Position numbers and translations under genes: made by a program. Under the pieces are notes generated by a model. The model was not told the DNA's origin. It did not search any database and saw only the letters and a program-made list of their open reading frames with translations. Shown here in pieces: positions 1 to 8,679 of a stretch of DNA of 33,264 nucleotides. Numbering within the stretch: position 1 is the first letter of the stretch; each line of letters starts with the position of its first letter. The stretch comes from Campylobacter sp. (GTDB lineage: Bacteria > Campylobacterota > Campylobacteria > Campylobacterales > Campylobacteraceae), in assembly GCA_017934385.1 (NCBI GenBank), contig JAGBJQ010000041.1:1-33264 (forward strand). Reading direction: 5' to 3'.

Positions 1-479
1 AACGCGACGCTAACATTGTTTTTTTTCAAAATTTTAACGATTTGACTGCTATTTTGATCTGGCGAAATGCCGATATACGCGATATCCTCGAAGTCAGACC
101 AGAATTTCGCACTATCTAGTATGCCTTCTTCGCCCTTATCGAGCGCGTGATTTGTCGCATGAGCAATTAGATTAAACCCAGCGTCCCTCACAGCCTCGCC
201 TACTTCGAGCGGAGAGCCGAAATTTGGGTAGCCTGAGAGCTTTTTTTTATCTTCGATTAGGATTGTTTCTTGGTTTATGATTTTGATATCTTTGTCTTTG
301 ATTTCATCTTTGATAAAGCGATAATATGGCTTAAAATCGTGGCTTTTGGCGGTTTTATCATGCGCACCCTCGATTAGCTTGGAGTGGATTAGATTGTCCC
401 CCACAGCGATGAGAGAGAGGGTGTTTTCGCTAGCACAACCAAAAAGTAAAAATGAAAAAAAGAGAATTAAAATTTTCAA
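1..479 (-). CDS. CapA family (PGA-cap type metallophosphatase-like) lipoprotein, partial
   Basis: The gene enters from its 5' end at about 479 and runs off the left edge, so only the first 159 codons are visible. The N-terminus is a hydrophobic stretch ending in LLFGCAS, a lipoprotein signal with the lipidated Cys about residue 16. It is followed by LIAVGDNLIH, a later NQETI segment, SGYPNFGSP and ATNHALDKG, which together are the usual metal-ligand-bearing blocks of the CapA/PGA-cap calcineurin-like fold. Family members are linked to poly-gamma-glutamate or capsule synthesis, but in Campylobacter the role is unknown to me. The start chosen is TTG at 477-479 with GGGGA just upstream; an in-frame TTG at 498-500 is possible. 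It sits 23 bases downstream of plsC on the same strand, so it is probably the tail of the same transcription unit. Confidence 0.75.
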   Translation of the reverse strand, partial: MKILILFFSFLLFGCASENTLSLIAVGDNLIHSKLIEGAHDKTAKSHDFKPYYRFIKDEIKDKDIKIINQETILIEDKKKLSGYPNFGSPLEVGEAVRDAGFNLIAHATNHALDKGEEGILDSAKFWSDFEDIAYIGISPDQNSSQIVKILKKNNVSVA

Positions 480-502
480 AATTTCCCCAAATTTAGCCAA
501 AT

Positions 503-1270
503 TTAACACTGCCCGCTACTATTACTAGCTGAATTTGCCTCTGAATTTTGCGTAGAATTTTGCGCTGAAATTTCGCCATTTTCTGCCGAATTTTGCCCCG
601 AATTTTCGTGCTCGTCGATGATGGCTTGCATTTTGGTGCGGGTATTTTCTAGCCATGCGCTATCACTCGTATCGACGGGGTCTAGGTAGATGATTTTCAC
701 ATGTCCGCTTCGCACGCGGAATTCCTTCGAATCCGCAATCGCCCCAGTGCCGATAAGCACGATAGGCTGGACTTTAAGGCCTAGTTTGTTTGCTATCATT
801 TTTGCGCCATTTTGAAATTTGAGCATTTTCGTGCCACGATGTCTGGTGCCTTCTGGAAACATCACGATAGCACGGCCGTTTTTTATACGATCATCTACTT
901 CATGCACGATTCGCACGAGCTCGCGAGGGTTTTTGCGATCGACGGCAATCATCTTTGGCAGGGTTAAAATTTTGCCGATTATCGGCAGTTCGCCAATCTC
1001 TTTTTTGGCTATCCAGCAGATGTTTGCGGGGTGTGTTTCTTCTAAAACCACGATATCCATAATGCTTTGATGATTTGCGATAAAAAGCCCCACCTGCGGG
1101 TCTGGCTCGCCGATGATTTCGATATCATAACCCACAGCGTATCTTTGCCACCTGCCCCACATACGGCGAAATGTGCGGTGCGAGCTGTTTTTCGCCCACA
1201 TCAGCACGATTACGACCATTACCGTAGCGATGAACCAAAACGAGTAAAAAAGTGCCTTAATCCTTGACAA
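503..1270 (-). CDS. plsC: 1-acyl-sn-glycerol-3-phosphate acyltransferase PlsC
   Basis: Transfers an acyl chain to position 2 of lysophosphatidic acid to make phosphatidic acid at the inner membrane. From the start used here, one membrane helix spans about residues 6-26, the catalytic HX4D motif is NHQSIMD (His67, Asp72), and the glycerol-phosphate binding block FPEGTR is at 138-143. Start choice: TTG at 1268-1270 has AAGGA five bases upstream and gives MSRIKALFYSFWF; a GTG at 1304-1306 would add 12 residues but has no ribosome binding site. With the TTG start the gene overlaps the upstream SH3-domain gene by 14 bases. Odd: the last 30 or so residues are an Asn/Ser/Gln/Glu-rich tail (AQNSTQNSEANSASNSSG) not part of the acyltransferase fold. 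Order next to the purine genes matches C. jejuni as I remember it. Confidence 0.9.
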   Translation of the reverse strand: MSRIKALFYSFWFIATVMVVIVLMWAKNSSHRTFRRMWGRWQRYAVGYDIEIIGEPDPQVGLFIANHQSIMDIVVLEETHPANICWIAKKEIGELPIIGKILTLPKMIAVDRKNPRELVRIVHEVDDRIKNGRAIVMFPEGTRHRGTKMLKFQNGAKMIANKLGLKVQPIVLIGTGAIADSKEFRVRSGHVKIIYLDPVDTSDSAWLENTRTKMQAIIDEHENSGQNSAENGEISAQNSTQNSEANSASNSSGQC

Positions 1271-2549
1271 TTTCGTCCTTTTTGATCCAGCCGATTTTGC
1301 TGCCACTTAGCATGATTTTATAAAATCCCTTGTTTTCGCCCAAAATTTCGACCTTTTGAGGCTCTTTGGTGACATAAAACACCGTAGATGTCGGTATCGG
1401 CAGGATATGCACGGCGGTATTTTTGGCGATTTTGCCGTTTCCATAAGGGTTTTGATAATACAAATTTAGCGCCAAAATAATCACCGCAAAAATCAGCGGA
1501 GTGATATTTTTGCTGAGCAAAAACATCACCAAAAGCACAGCCACAAGGGTGTAAATGGCGATTTGTTTGTAAGCTTCAAATTTTGATTCTTTCGGATTGA
1601 GCCCGATTTGCGTGCTAAGATCCTCAGCCTGTGGATTTAGCTCGATACCGAAATTTTCGAATTTTTTCGTTTGCAGATTAAAATAGCTAAAATCGAAATT
1701 TTTCACATTTTTATCAATTACAGCGAAATAATATCCACTCTGGCTAGCGTATCCGCCACGCACAGAATCCACGCCTTGTTTTATGATAGAGGGATTATCC
1801 ACGCTAAATGAGGCAAGCGCGCCGTTTCGCACGCTTAAATCTAGGGTGAGTAAATTTGAATTATCGTCAAATTTGGCAGTTTTGTAGTTTTTTAGCTTCA
1901 AATCATCGGCTGAAATATGGACGAAATTTTCCCTTTTTTCTAGCTTGATAAACTCAGGATTGCGCGGTTTAATCGAGCTTTTTTCAAAAAATTCGCCATT
2001 TCGCTCTAAGGTTAGAATAATGTCGTTTATCTTCGCACCCTCGCCGTTTGCGCTAAAATACAGCGTCGTTTCAAACATCTCATCGCCCTGTATCCACGAG
2101 AGATTATCCTCGTTTAGCCAGATTAAATTCTCCGTGCGATCGATCGCTAGTTTTGGCGTAACGGTTACTTTTTGACCTAAATACACGCTGAAATTTATCC
2201 TAAAAATTTCATTATAATAGGCTTTTTTAGGCGCTCCATCGACTTTGAGAGTGAGTTCTTTGGGTTTGATATCCTCATAGATTTTCTCATCAGAAATATC
2301 CAAATCCACCTCGTTTGTCGGTGCGAGCGCCTTCAAATCATCAAGGCTAAGGTTTTTATTCATAACCTCGTTTTTATTCATTTTCATCATTACGCGAGAG
2401 TTATCACGCTGTGCGCCCTCAGTAGAGCTGGTTTGCTCCGATTTTTTCGGAGCGTATTTGCTCAAATCATCGAGCGAATCTATGCTAACCTCTGGCGCAG
2501 CTAGGCTAAGTGCACAAATACCAAAAAGGGCTAAAATTTTTCTTAACAA
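1257..2549 (-). CDS. SH3-domain membrane-anchored periplasmic protein of unknown function
   Basis: I recognise this by position (between purQ and plsC, as in C. jejuni) rather than by function. The 430-residue product starts with a signal peptide (LRKILALFGICALSLAA), then an Asp/Lys-rich region to about residue 100, a beta-rich region about 100-325, two closely spaced membrane helices about 327-365, and a C-terminal bacterial SH3-like domain (about 375-430) that contains EPQKVEILGENKGFYKI and the GWIKKDEI ending typical of SH3_3 domains. The order beta domain, membrane helices, SH3 resembles BatD-type proteins, but that likeness is weak. The TTG start at 2547-2549 overlaps the end of purQ by 7 bases, so translation is probably coupled to purQ. 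A cell-envelope role is inference. Confidence 0.75.
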   Translation of the reverse strand: MLRKILALFGICALSLAAPEVSIDSLDDLSKYAPKKSEQTSSTEGAQRDNSRVMMKMNKNEVMNKNLSLDDLKALAPTNEVDLDISDEKIYEDIKPKELTLKVDGAPKKAYYNEIFRINFSVYLGQKVTVTPKLAIDRTENLIWLNEDNLSWIQGDEMFETTLYFSANGEGAKINDIILTLERNGEFFEKSSIKPRNPEFIKLEKRENFVHISADDLKLKNYKTAKFDDNSNLLTLDLSVRNGALASFSVDNPSIIKQGVDSVRGGYASQSGYYFAVIDKNVKNFDFSYFNLQTKKFENFGIELNPQAEDLSTQIGLNPKESKFEAYKQIAIYTLVAVLLVMFLLSKNITPLIFAVIILALNLYYQNPYGNGKIAKNTAVHILPIPTSTVFYVTKEPQKVEILGENKGFYKIMLSGSKIGWIKKDEIVKD

Positions 2550-3208
2550 ACTAGCCCTTTTAGCATTTTTTCGCCGTCCGTGCCACCAAGAATTTCCTCG
2601 ATAGCTCGCTCAGGGTGTGGCATAAGACCAAAGATTTTTTTGTTTTTATCACAAATTCCAGCTATGCTATCAACTGAGCCATTTGGGTTTAAATCATTGC
2701 CATTTTCGTCGCAGTATTTAAGCAAAATTTGGTCATTATCATACATTTTTTTCAAATTTTCACTATCCACATAGTAATTACCCTCACCATGCGCGATAGG
2801 GATATTTAAAATTTCGCCATTTTTGCAACAAGCAAGAAATTTATTGTCATTACTAATGACTTTTAGATAGTGATATTTAGAGATAAAGCTCAAATTTATG
2901 TTGCGGTTCATCGCGCCCTCTAAGAGTTTGAGCTCTAAAAGCATTTGAAATCCGTTGCAAATACCGAGCAAATACACGCCCTTTTTGGCGTGAGCGCGCA
3001 CAGCCTCCATGATAGGGCTAAATTTCGCAATCGCAGCCGTTCTTAGATAATCGCCATGGCTAAAACCGCCAGGAAGCACGACCAAATCGGCATTTAGTGT
3101 AGTATCCTTGTGCCAAATCACTTCCACATCGCAACCAAGACGCTCAAAAGCATATTTTGTGTCGCGTTCGCAGTTCGTGCCCGGGAAATTGATAACCGCT
3201 ACCTTCAT
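2543..3208 (-). CDS. purQ: Phosphoribosylformylglycinamidine synthase subunit PurQ
   Basis: Glutaminase subunit of FGAM synthase: it frees ammonia from glutamine for step four of de novo purine synthesis, working with PurS and PurL. The class I glutamine amidotransferase triad is visible: nucleophile Cys84 in GICNGFQ, His198 and Glu200 in MPHPERA. The oxyanion-strand segment LPGGFSHGDYLR is at 45-56. Start is ATG at 3206-3208 giving MKVAVINFPGTNCERD, the normal N-terminus; the reading frame extends upstream to 3259 but that part lies inside purS and matches no family sequence. The ATGA overlap with purS (stop TGA at 3205-3207) indicates translational coupling. At 221 residues it is of normal length for the short PurQ class that needs PurS. 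purL is not in the window. Confidence 0.96.
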   Translation of the reverse strand: MKVAVINFPGTNCERDTKYAFERLGCDVEVIWHKDTTLNADLVVLPGGFSHGDYLRTAAIAKFSPIMEAVRAHAKKGVYLLGICNGFQMLLELKLLEGAMNRNINLSFISKYHYLKVISNDNKFLACCKNGEILNIPIAHGEGNYYVDSENLKKMYDNDQILLKYCDENGNDLNPNGSVDSIAGICDKNKKIFGLMPHPERAIEEILGGTDGEKMLKGLVC

Positions 3209-3441
3209 AGCACAATCTCGTAATCTTCGATAACGGTATTGGCTAGCAGATCCTCGCACATTTGCTCTACATTTTTATAAATCGCCTCTTTGTTCTCGCC
3301 TTGCATGTCAAGCTCGATTTGTTTAGCCACGCTTACAGAATTTACGCCACTAAAACCAAGCGAAGTTAGGGCGTGTTTGACGGCCTTGCCTTGCGGATCT
3401 AAAACACCATTTTTCAATTTTACATTTACGATTACTTTCAT
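3205..3441 (-). CDS. purS: Phosphoribosylformylglycinamidine synthase subunit PurS
   Basis: Small (78 residues) bridging subunit of the three-part FGAM synthase PurLQS. The sequence begins MKVIVNVKLKNGVLDPQGKAV and contains ALTSLGFSGVNSVSVAKQIEL, the standard PurS core of a beta-alpha-beta unit that dimerises. It lies 3 bases after purC and overlaps purQ by four bases (ATGA), so purC-purS-purQ are translated as a unit. Ribosome binding site GGATAAAAAATG is modest. Confidence 0.96.
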   Translation of the reverse strand: MKVIVNVKLKNGVLDPQGKAVKHALTSLGFSGVNSVSVAKQIELDMQGENKEAIYKNVEQMCEDLLANTVIEDYEIVL

Positions 3442-3444
3442 TTT

Positions 3445-4161
3445 TTATCCTAAAATTCTTTTTAAAACTTCCTCATAAGCGACTTTTACATCACCGAGCC
3501 CTTGGCGGAATACATCTTTGTCTAGTTTTTGGTTCGTGTCCTTATCCCAAAAACGGCAGCTATCAGGGCTAATCTCATCAGCTAGCAAAATTTCGCCCTT
3601 GCTATCTTTGCCAAGTTCGATTTTAAAGTCGATTAGGCGCAAATTTCTCTCATCGAAAAATTTAACCAAAATTTCATTTATTTTCTTTGCGATTACTTTA
3701 AGCTCGTCAAGCTCGGCTTGATCTTTTACCGCACCTAGAATTATGGCGTGTTCGTCGTTTAGGATCGGATCGCCCAAATCATCGTCTTTGTAGCAAAACT
3801 CGACCAAAGTAAATGGCAAAATCGTGCCCTCTTTGATACCAAGGCGTTTTGTAAGTGAGCCAGTAGCGACATTTCGCGCGATGATTTCAAGTGGAAAAAT
3901 TTTGCATTTTTTGACTAATTGCTCGGTTTCATTTAGCGTCTCAACTAGCGCAGTTTTGATGCCGTTTTTCTCTAATAAATGAAAAATTTGAGTTGAAATT
4001 TTGCAATTAAGCGCACCTTTTCCAGCCTCTTCTGCCTTTTTCACGCCGTTAAATGCAGTTAGGGAATCTTTGAATTCGCTAATTAGCAAATCATCGCTTC
4101 CTTCCACAGACCACATTTTTTTACCTTTGCCCTCGTAAATAAGCTCTTTTTTGCTTGCCAT
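3445..4161 (-). CDS. purC: Phosphoribosylaminoimidazole-succinocarboxamide synthase (SAICAR synthetase)
   Basis: Joins CAIR and aspartate with ATP to give SAICAR in purine synthesis. At 238 residues it is the short bacterial form. Visible signatures: YEGKGKKMW nucleotide-binding start (9-17), [10 protein letters not shown] (94-103) and [14 protein letters not shown] (193-206), which are the two classical SAICAR synthetase blocks. The start ATG at 4159-4161 has AGGAG nine bases upstream. The gene begins one base after the stop of the S41 protease and is followed three bases later by purS, so protease and purine genes appear to share one transcript. Confidence 0.97.
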   Translation of the reverse strand: MASKKELIYEGKGKKMWSVEGSDDLLISEFKDSLTAFNGVKKAEEAGKGALNCKISTQIFHLLEKNGIKTALVETLNETEQLVKKCKIFPLEIIARNVATGSLTKRLGIKEGTILPFTLVEFCYKDDDLGDPILNDEHAIILGAVKDQAELDELKVIAKKINEILVKFFDERNLRLIDFKIELGKDSKGEILLADEISPDSCRFWDKDTNQKLDKDVFRQGLGDVKVAYEEVLKRILG

Positions 4162-4162
4162 G

Positions 4163-5494
4163 CTACTCTCCTTTACTTAATCTTAAAATTTTAATCGCAT
4201 CGATTGCGGTTTTTAGCTGAATATCGTCGTTAATCTGCTCTTTTGAGATGAAATTTTTCTCATCTTTTTTCTCTTTTTTTTCTTCTTCTTTTTTCGGCTC
4301 TTCGACCTTTGCAAGCTCGCTTTCTAGGTGTTTTTTCAGGTCGGCTTCTTTGACTGAAAATTCATTTTCGCTCTTTTGAGGCACCTTGCCAGCTGCTACA
4401 ATCAAATCAGGCGTAACGCCCACAGCTTGGATTGTGCGACCGCTAGAAAGGTAATACCGCGCAATCGTTAATCGCAAGGCTTCTTTGTTTTCGATAGGCA
4501 AAATCACCTGCACGCTACCCTTGCCGAAAGTATTCTCGCCCACGATTACAGCGCGTTTTAGATCCTGCAACGACCCGCTTACGATCTCGCTTGCACTCGC
4601 ACTTCCGCCATTTACTAGCACGACGAGAGGCAGGTCGGTTACCTTTTTCTTAGGATCTGCGTTATGCTCCTCGGTATCTGATTTGTTGCGACCTTTTTGC
4701 GATACGATTAAGCCCTTATCCACGAATAAATTCACAAGTCCAATTGCCTGCTCCAAAAGTCCGCCAGGATTGTTTCGCAAATCAAGAATTATCCCCTTTG
4801 CCTCAGGGTGTTCTTTTATAAATTTAGCCGTATCGGCGGTAACATGCTGGTCGAAATTTGTCACGCGCAAATACAAAATTTTCTCATCATCTATCATTTT
4901 CGAATACGCAGACTCGACCTTGATTATATCGCGCACGATCTCCACATCAAAGGGCTTACTCTCGCCTTTGCGAACGATTGTAAGCGTGATTTTGGTTTTT
5001 GGTTTGCCACGCATTTTGCTTACAGCTTCATCGATTGTAATCCCAAGTGTCGCATTTCCGTCGATTCGCAAAATCACATCATTTGCTTTAAGCCCTTTTT
5101 TATCAGCTGGTGTGCCCTCAATCGGCGAAATGACAGTCAGCGCGCCATCTTTCATACCGACCTGAATGCCCAAACCGCCGAATTCGCCCTGAGTTTGCAC
5201 CTTAGTATCATTGTAAGCTTTTTGATCCATAAAGCTAGAATGGGCGTCCAAATTTCCCATAAGACCAGAAATCGTCTTATCCACAAGCTCCGAAAAGCTC
5301 ATCTGCTCGACATAATTATTTTCCACGATTGCTAGGGTTTTAGTAAGTTTTGCCAGCGCTTCAAGCCTTGTTTTTTCGCTGTCAGGTTTTTTGGTCGAAT
5401 TTGCCTCTTTCGCCTCCAAATTTCCTACAAAAAACAGACCAAAAAGTAGTGAAAATACAAAACCAAAGCCAAAAAAGAGATGTTTTTGTTGCAA
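4163..5494 (-). CDS. ctpA: S41 family C-terminal processing peptidase (CtpA-like)
   Basis: Periplasmic carboxy-terminal processing protease. Residues 7-28 form a signal/anchor helix; a helical region follows; a PDZ domain spans about 100-185 with the carboxylate-binding GLGI at 107-110; the S41 catalytic core spans about 190-390. The Ser-Lys-Gln set can be placed by motif: Ser300 in [10 protein letters not shown], Lys325 and Gln329 in GKGSVQV, with the 25- and 4-residue spacings known from CtpB. A Lys/Glu-rich stretch ([16 protein letters not shown]) at about 395-415 comes before a short helical end. The TTG start at 5492-5494 has AAGGA eight bases upstream. First gene of the minus-strand cluster; a likely -10 (TATAGAAT on the minus strand) lies at 5524-5531. 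Substrates are unknown. Confidence 0.93.
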   Translation of the reverse strand: MQQKHLFFGFGFVFSLLFGLFFVGNLEAKEANSTKKPDSEKTRLEALAKLTKTLAIVENNYVEQMSFSELVDKTISGLMGNLDAHSSFMDQKAYNDTKVQTQGEFGGLGIQVGMKDGALTVISPIEGTPADKKGLKANDVILRIDGNATLGITIDEAVSKMRGKPKTKITLTIVRKGESKPFDVEIVRDIIKVESAYSKMIDDEKILYLRVTNFDQHVTADTAKFIKEHPEAKGIILDLRNNPGGLLEQAIGLVNLFVDKGLIVSQKGRNKSDTEEHNADPKKKVTDLPLVVLVNGGSASASEIVSGSLQDLKRAVIVGENTFGKGSVQVILPIENKEALRLTIARYYLSSGRTIQAVGVTPDLIVAAGKVPQKSENEFSVKEADLKKHLESELAKVEEPKKEEEKKEKKDEKNFISKEQINDDIQLKTAIDAIKILRLSKGE

Positions 5495-5633
5495 AAATTT
5501 GTCCTTAATTTGAAATAGGCGGAATTCTATAAAAATTTCGCTAAATATTAGTTAAATTTAAGCCATTTTTAGCGATAAAATTTTAAAATTCAGAGCGAAA
5601 AATTTGAAAGATTAAATTTATTTACTAAAAAAC

Positions 5634-5663
5634 CTTGACATAATTAGACTAAATATATATAAT
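5634..5663 (+). promoter_or_regulatory. clpB promoter with consensus -35/-10 and HAIR-like inverted repeat
   Basis: TTGACA at 5635-5640 and TATAAT at 5658-5663 are separated by exactly 17 bases, a textbook vegetative promoter and unusual for a group whose promoters usually lack a recognisable -35. An imperfect inverted repeat overlaps it: CTTGACA (5634-5640), seven bases, ACTAAAT (5648-5654). Against the HspR operator HAIR (CTTGAGT-N7-ACTCAAG) each arm matches 5 of 7 with the right spacing. HspR represses clpB-type heat-shock genes in Campylobacter and Helicobacter, so an HspR operator is a reasonable inference. The promoter call is firm, the operator call is not. Confidence 0.7.
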
Positions 5664-5692
5664 ACAGACAAAATCAACTTTAAGGAGTTTTT

Positions 5693-8269
5693 ATGAACGA
5701 AACACTTGAAATTTTAACTGACAAAATGCAATCGCTACTCGAAAGTTCGCTCTCCCTAGCTATCCACTCCAAAAATGGCGAGGTTGCGAATTTGCACATT
5801 TTGTGGGCATTGTGCGTGGATTCAAGCTCTGTGCTAAATCAAATTTTTAACAAATTTGACATCAGCAAAAGCGCGGTTGAATTAGAAATCAAAAGCGCGC
5901 TACAAACCCTGCCAACTAGCTCAAATGTCACGCGCGATAATATCAAAATTTCGCGCGAAGTGGTAAATTCATTAGAGAGCGCAAAAGGCCTAATGACGAG
6001 CCTTGGGGATAAATTTATCGCTATTGATACTTGGTTAGTGGCGAATTTAGACAAATCTCCGCTAAAAGAAATTTTGGCTAAATTTGCCGATCTTAGCGAG
6101 ATAAAAAAAGAGCTAGAAATGCTAAGAGCAGGCAAAAATATCACCACCAAAACAGGCGATGACACACTTGAAGCGCTTAGCAAATTTGCGCTAAATTTGA
6201 CCCAAAAAGCGATAAATGGCGAGTTAGATCCTATTATTGGGCGCGATGAAGTCATCACCCGTATGATGCAAATTTTGATTCGCAAAACGAAAAACAACCC
6301 AATACTTCTTGGCGAACCAGGTGTGGGTAAAACCGCCATTGTCGAGGGTTTGGCGCAGTTAATCGCGCAAAAAGATGTCCCGCTTAGCCTGCAAAACAAG
6401 CGCGTAATGGCGCTTGATATGAGCGCGCTCATTGCCGGTGCGAAATACAGAGGCGAGTTCGAAGACCGCCTAAAAGCCGTCATCGACGAGGTCAAAAAAG
6501 CTGGCGATGTGATACTTTTCATCGATGAAATTCACACTATTGTTGGAGCTGGGGCAAGTGAAGGCAGTATGGACGCTGCAAATATCCTAAAACCTGCCCT
6601 AGCTAGGGGTGAGCTACACACTATCGGCGCGACTACGCTCAAAGAATATCGCAAATATTTCGAAAAAGACGCCGCCTTGCAACGCCGTTTCCAACCTGTC
6701 ATCGTGGCCGAACCGACCGTGAGCGAGGCTACGGCGATACTTCGTGGCATAAAAGAGCGCTTAGAGGTTCATCACAATGTCACAATCACAGATAGCGCGC
6801 TAGTCGCTGCTACCAAGCTTAGCCACCGATATATCAGCGATAGATTTTTGCCTGATAAGGCGATTGATTTAATCGACGAGGCCGCCGCTGAGCTAAAAAT
6901 GCAAATCGAGAGCGAGCCTTACGAACTAGCCAAGGCAAAAAGGGAAATCCTAACCCTCCAAGTCGAAAAAGAAGCCCTAAAAATGGAAAACGACGCCAAA
7001 AACGACAAAAGGCTAAATCAAATCGACAAAGAGATTGAGAATTTAAACGAAACCAAAAATTCGCTTTTGGCTAAATTTGAAAACGAAAAGGCTGTATTTA
7101 ACGGCATAAGCGAAGCCAAAAAATCAATAGATAGCCTAAAAATAGAAGCCGCAAACGCTAGAAGCAAAGGCGATTTAAGTAAGGCTGCCGAGATTGAATA
7201 CGGCAAAATCCCAGCCGCAAACGCCAAAGTCAAAGAACTAGAAGCCAAATGGGAGGGTATGAAGGAAAGCGGAGTTTTGCTAAAAAACCGCGTCGATGAG
7301 GAAATGGTCGCAGGAATCCTTAGCAAATGGACAGGAATTAGCGTAAGCAAAATGCTCTCATCAGAGCGCGAAAAATACCTAAATATCGAATCTCACCTAA
7401 AACAAAGTGTCGTGGGTCAAGACGCCGCGCTTCACGCCATAGCGCGCGCTGTGAAGCGAAACAAGGCTGGCCTTGCTAGCGCAAATCGCCCGATTGGAAG
7501 CTTTTTGTTTTTAGGACCTACTGGCGTGGGTAAAACAGAGAGCGCTAAAACGCTAGCGAAATTTTTATTCGACGATGAGCGAGCGATGATTAGATTTGAT
7601 ATGAGCGAATATATGGAAAAACACAGCGTCTCACGCTTGCTTGGTGCGCCTCCTGGATATGTGGGATACGATGAGGGCGGTCAGCTAAGCGAGGCTGTGC
7701 GCCGTCGCCCATATAGCGTGCTACTTTTCGATGAAATCGAAAAGGCGCACAAAGATGTCTTTAATATCCTACTTGGCATTTTAGATGACGGGCGTGCGAC
7801 CGATAACAAGGGCGTGGTCGTGGATTTTAAAAACACTATTATAATCCTTACGAGCAATATCGGCTCGGATAAGATTATGAGTCTGGGCGAAAATGAGCGC
7901 GAAAACGCCGTAAAAGACGAGCTGAAAAACTATTTCAGACCTGAATTTATCAACAGGCTCGATGACATTGTGATTTTCAACGCCCTTAGCGAGGACAATC
8001 TCATCGATATCGTGGGAATTATGTTTAAAGAACTAGCCCATTTACTCGAAGAGCGCGGTATCAGCGCAACTCTAAGCGAAAATGCCAAAAAGCTCATTGC
8101 TGGGGCTGGATTCGACGCAGAATACGGCGCCAGACCGCTAAGACGGGCACTTTATGATTTGGTCGAGGATAAGATCGCCGATATGATTTTAAACGACGAG
8201 CTAAAAGAAGGAAATGCAATCCTAATCGACGCCAACGGCGAGGATATCGAAATCAAGGTCGTTTCATAG
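5693..8269 (+). CDS. clpB: ATP-dependent disaggregase ClpB
   Basis: Hexameric AAA+ chaperone that extracts polypeptides from aggregates together with DnaK. At 858 residues it has the full ClpB layout: Clp-N repeats about 1-140; first ATPase domain with Walker A GEPGVGKT (207-214) and Walker B LFIDEIHT; the long coiled-coil middle domain about 400-520 that separates ClpB from ClpA/ClpC; second ATPase domain with GPTGVGKT (608-615), [10 protein letters not shown] and the C-terminal [15 protein letters not shown] block. AAGGAG lies 7 bases before the ATG. Monocistronic: it has its own promoter and is closed by a strong hairpin at 8273-8304. Divergent to the ctpA-pur cluster, the same arrangement I recall in C. 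jejuni. Confidence 0.98.
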   Translation: MNETLEILTDKMQSLLESSLSLAIHSKNGEVANLHILWALCVDSSSVLNQIFNKFDISKSAVELEIKSALQTLPTSSNVTRDNIKISREVVNSLESAKGLMTSLGDKFIAIDTWLVANLDKSPLKEILAKFADLSEIKKELEMLRAGKNITTKTGDDTLEALSKFALNLTQKAINGELDPIIGRDEVITRMMQILIRKTKNNPILLGEPGVGKTAIVEGLAQLIAQKDVPLSLQNKRVMALDMSALIAGAKYRGEFEDRLKAVIDEVKKAGDVILFIDEIHTIVGAGASEGSMDAANILKPALARGELHTIGATTLKEYRKYFEKDAALQRRFQPVIVAEPTVSEATAILRGIKERLEVHHNVTITDSALVAATKLSHRYISDRFLPDKAIDLIDEAAAELKMQIESEPYELAKAKREILTLQVEKEALKMENDAKNDKRLNQIDKEIENLNETKNSLLAKFENEKAVFNGISEAKKSIDSLKIEAANARSKGDLSKAAEIEYGKIPAANAKVKELEAKWEGMKESGVLLKNRVDEEMVAGILSKWTGISVSKMLSSEREKYLNIESHLKQSVVGQDAALHAIARAVKRNKAGLASANRPIGSFLFLGPTGVGKTESAKTLAKFLFDDERAMIRFDMSEYMEKHSVSRLLGAPPGYVGYDEGGQLSEAVRRRPYSVLLFDEIEKAHKDVFNILLGILDDGRATDNKGVVVDFKNTIIILTSNIGSDKIMSLGENERENAVKDELKNYFRPEFINRLDDIVIFNALSEDNLIDIVGIMFKELAHLLEERGISATLSENAKKLIAGAGFDAEYGARPLRRALYDLVEDKIADMILNDELKEGNAILIDANGEDIEIKVVS

Positions 8270-8272
8270 GTG

Positions 8273-8304
8273 AAATTTAAGGCGCAAATTTGCGCCTTAA
8301 ATTT
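8273..8304. terminator. Perfect 16-bp palindrome, bidirectional terminator between clpB and convergent gene
   Basis: The 32 bases are a perfect inverted repeat (arms AAATTTAAGGCGCAAA and its complement) three bases after the clpB stop. It touches the stop codon (8303-8305) of the small gene on the other strand, so one hairpin would serve both convergent genes. T-runs on either side are short, so efficiency is uncertain. Confidence 0.75.
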
Positions 8305-8662
8305 AATTCATTTTATCGATACTGCCTTTTTGATTTTTAAATTTTACATTTTTCAAATTTAACTTATTTTTTGGTTTATCAAATTTGACCTTTTCGCCTT
8401 TTGGTTTTTTAGATTGTTTTTTGGTTTTTGGCGAAATAAAATTAAAATTTTTGGTGTTAAATTGCCTTTTTGATTTACAAAAAAATCCATATAAACAAAA
8501 ACTCGCAAACATAAAAAATAGTGCAAAAAATAGAAATTTTTCAAAATCATTTGAAAAATAATGCCTAAATCCATGCCACGAAATATAATTAAATTCCAAA
8601 CATCTAAAAGCACAACTATAAAAAGATATAGAGATTAAAATTAAAAAAATCTTAGCTTTCAT
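8303..8662 (-). CDS. Small lysine-rich membrane protein, unknown function
   Basis: I do not recognise this 119-residue product. It starts MKAKIFLILISISFYSCAF, a hydrophobic N-terminus that could be a signal or lipoprotein signal (Cys17), has a second hydrophobic helix about residues 43-63 (FLFFALFFMFASFCLYGFF), then a strongly basic, low-complexity tail of about 55 residues rich in Lys, Asn and Phe. The basic tail after the helix suggests an inner-membrane protein with a cytoplasmic C-terminus. It lies 17 bases downstream of the DUF5644 gene on the same strand; the ribosome binding site before the ATG is poor, so translation may depend on the upstream gene. Visibly more AT-rich than its neighbours. 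An overlapping frame at 8359-8613 is open too but has no comparable features. Confidence 0.5.
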   Translation of the reverse strand: MKAKIFLILISISFYSCAFRCLEFNYISWHGFRHYFSNDFEKFLFFALFFMFASFCLYGFFCKSKRQFNTKNFNFISPKTKKQSKKPKGEKVKFDKPKNKLNLKNVKFKNQKGSIDKMN

Positions 8663-8679
8663 TTGAAATTCACACCGCT

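Noticed and set aside
4485-5335. Long plus-strand open frames opposite the S41 protease (226 and 175 codons)
   Set aside because: Antisense to a gene with intact catalytic residues; translated products are Ser/Ile-rich without motifs, and no ribosome binding site is seen.
5839-6522. 227-codon minus-strand open frame inside clpB
   Set aside because: Lies wholly within the clpB N-terminal and first ATPase domains; composition is the mirror of the sense codons.
8359-8613. 84-codon alternative frame within the small gene after the DUF5644 gene
   Set aside because: The 119-codon frame covers it, starts with a signal-like helix and lies at a sensible distance from the upstream gene.
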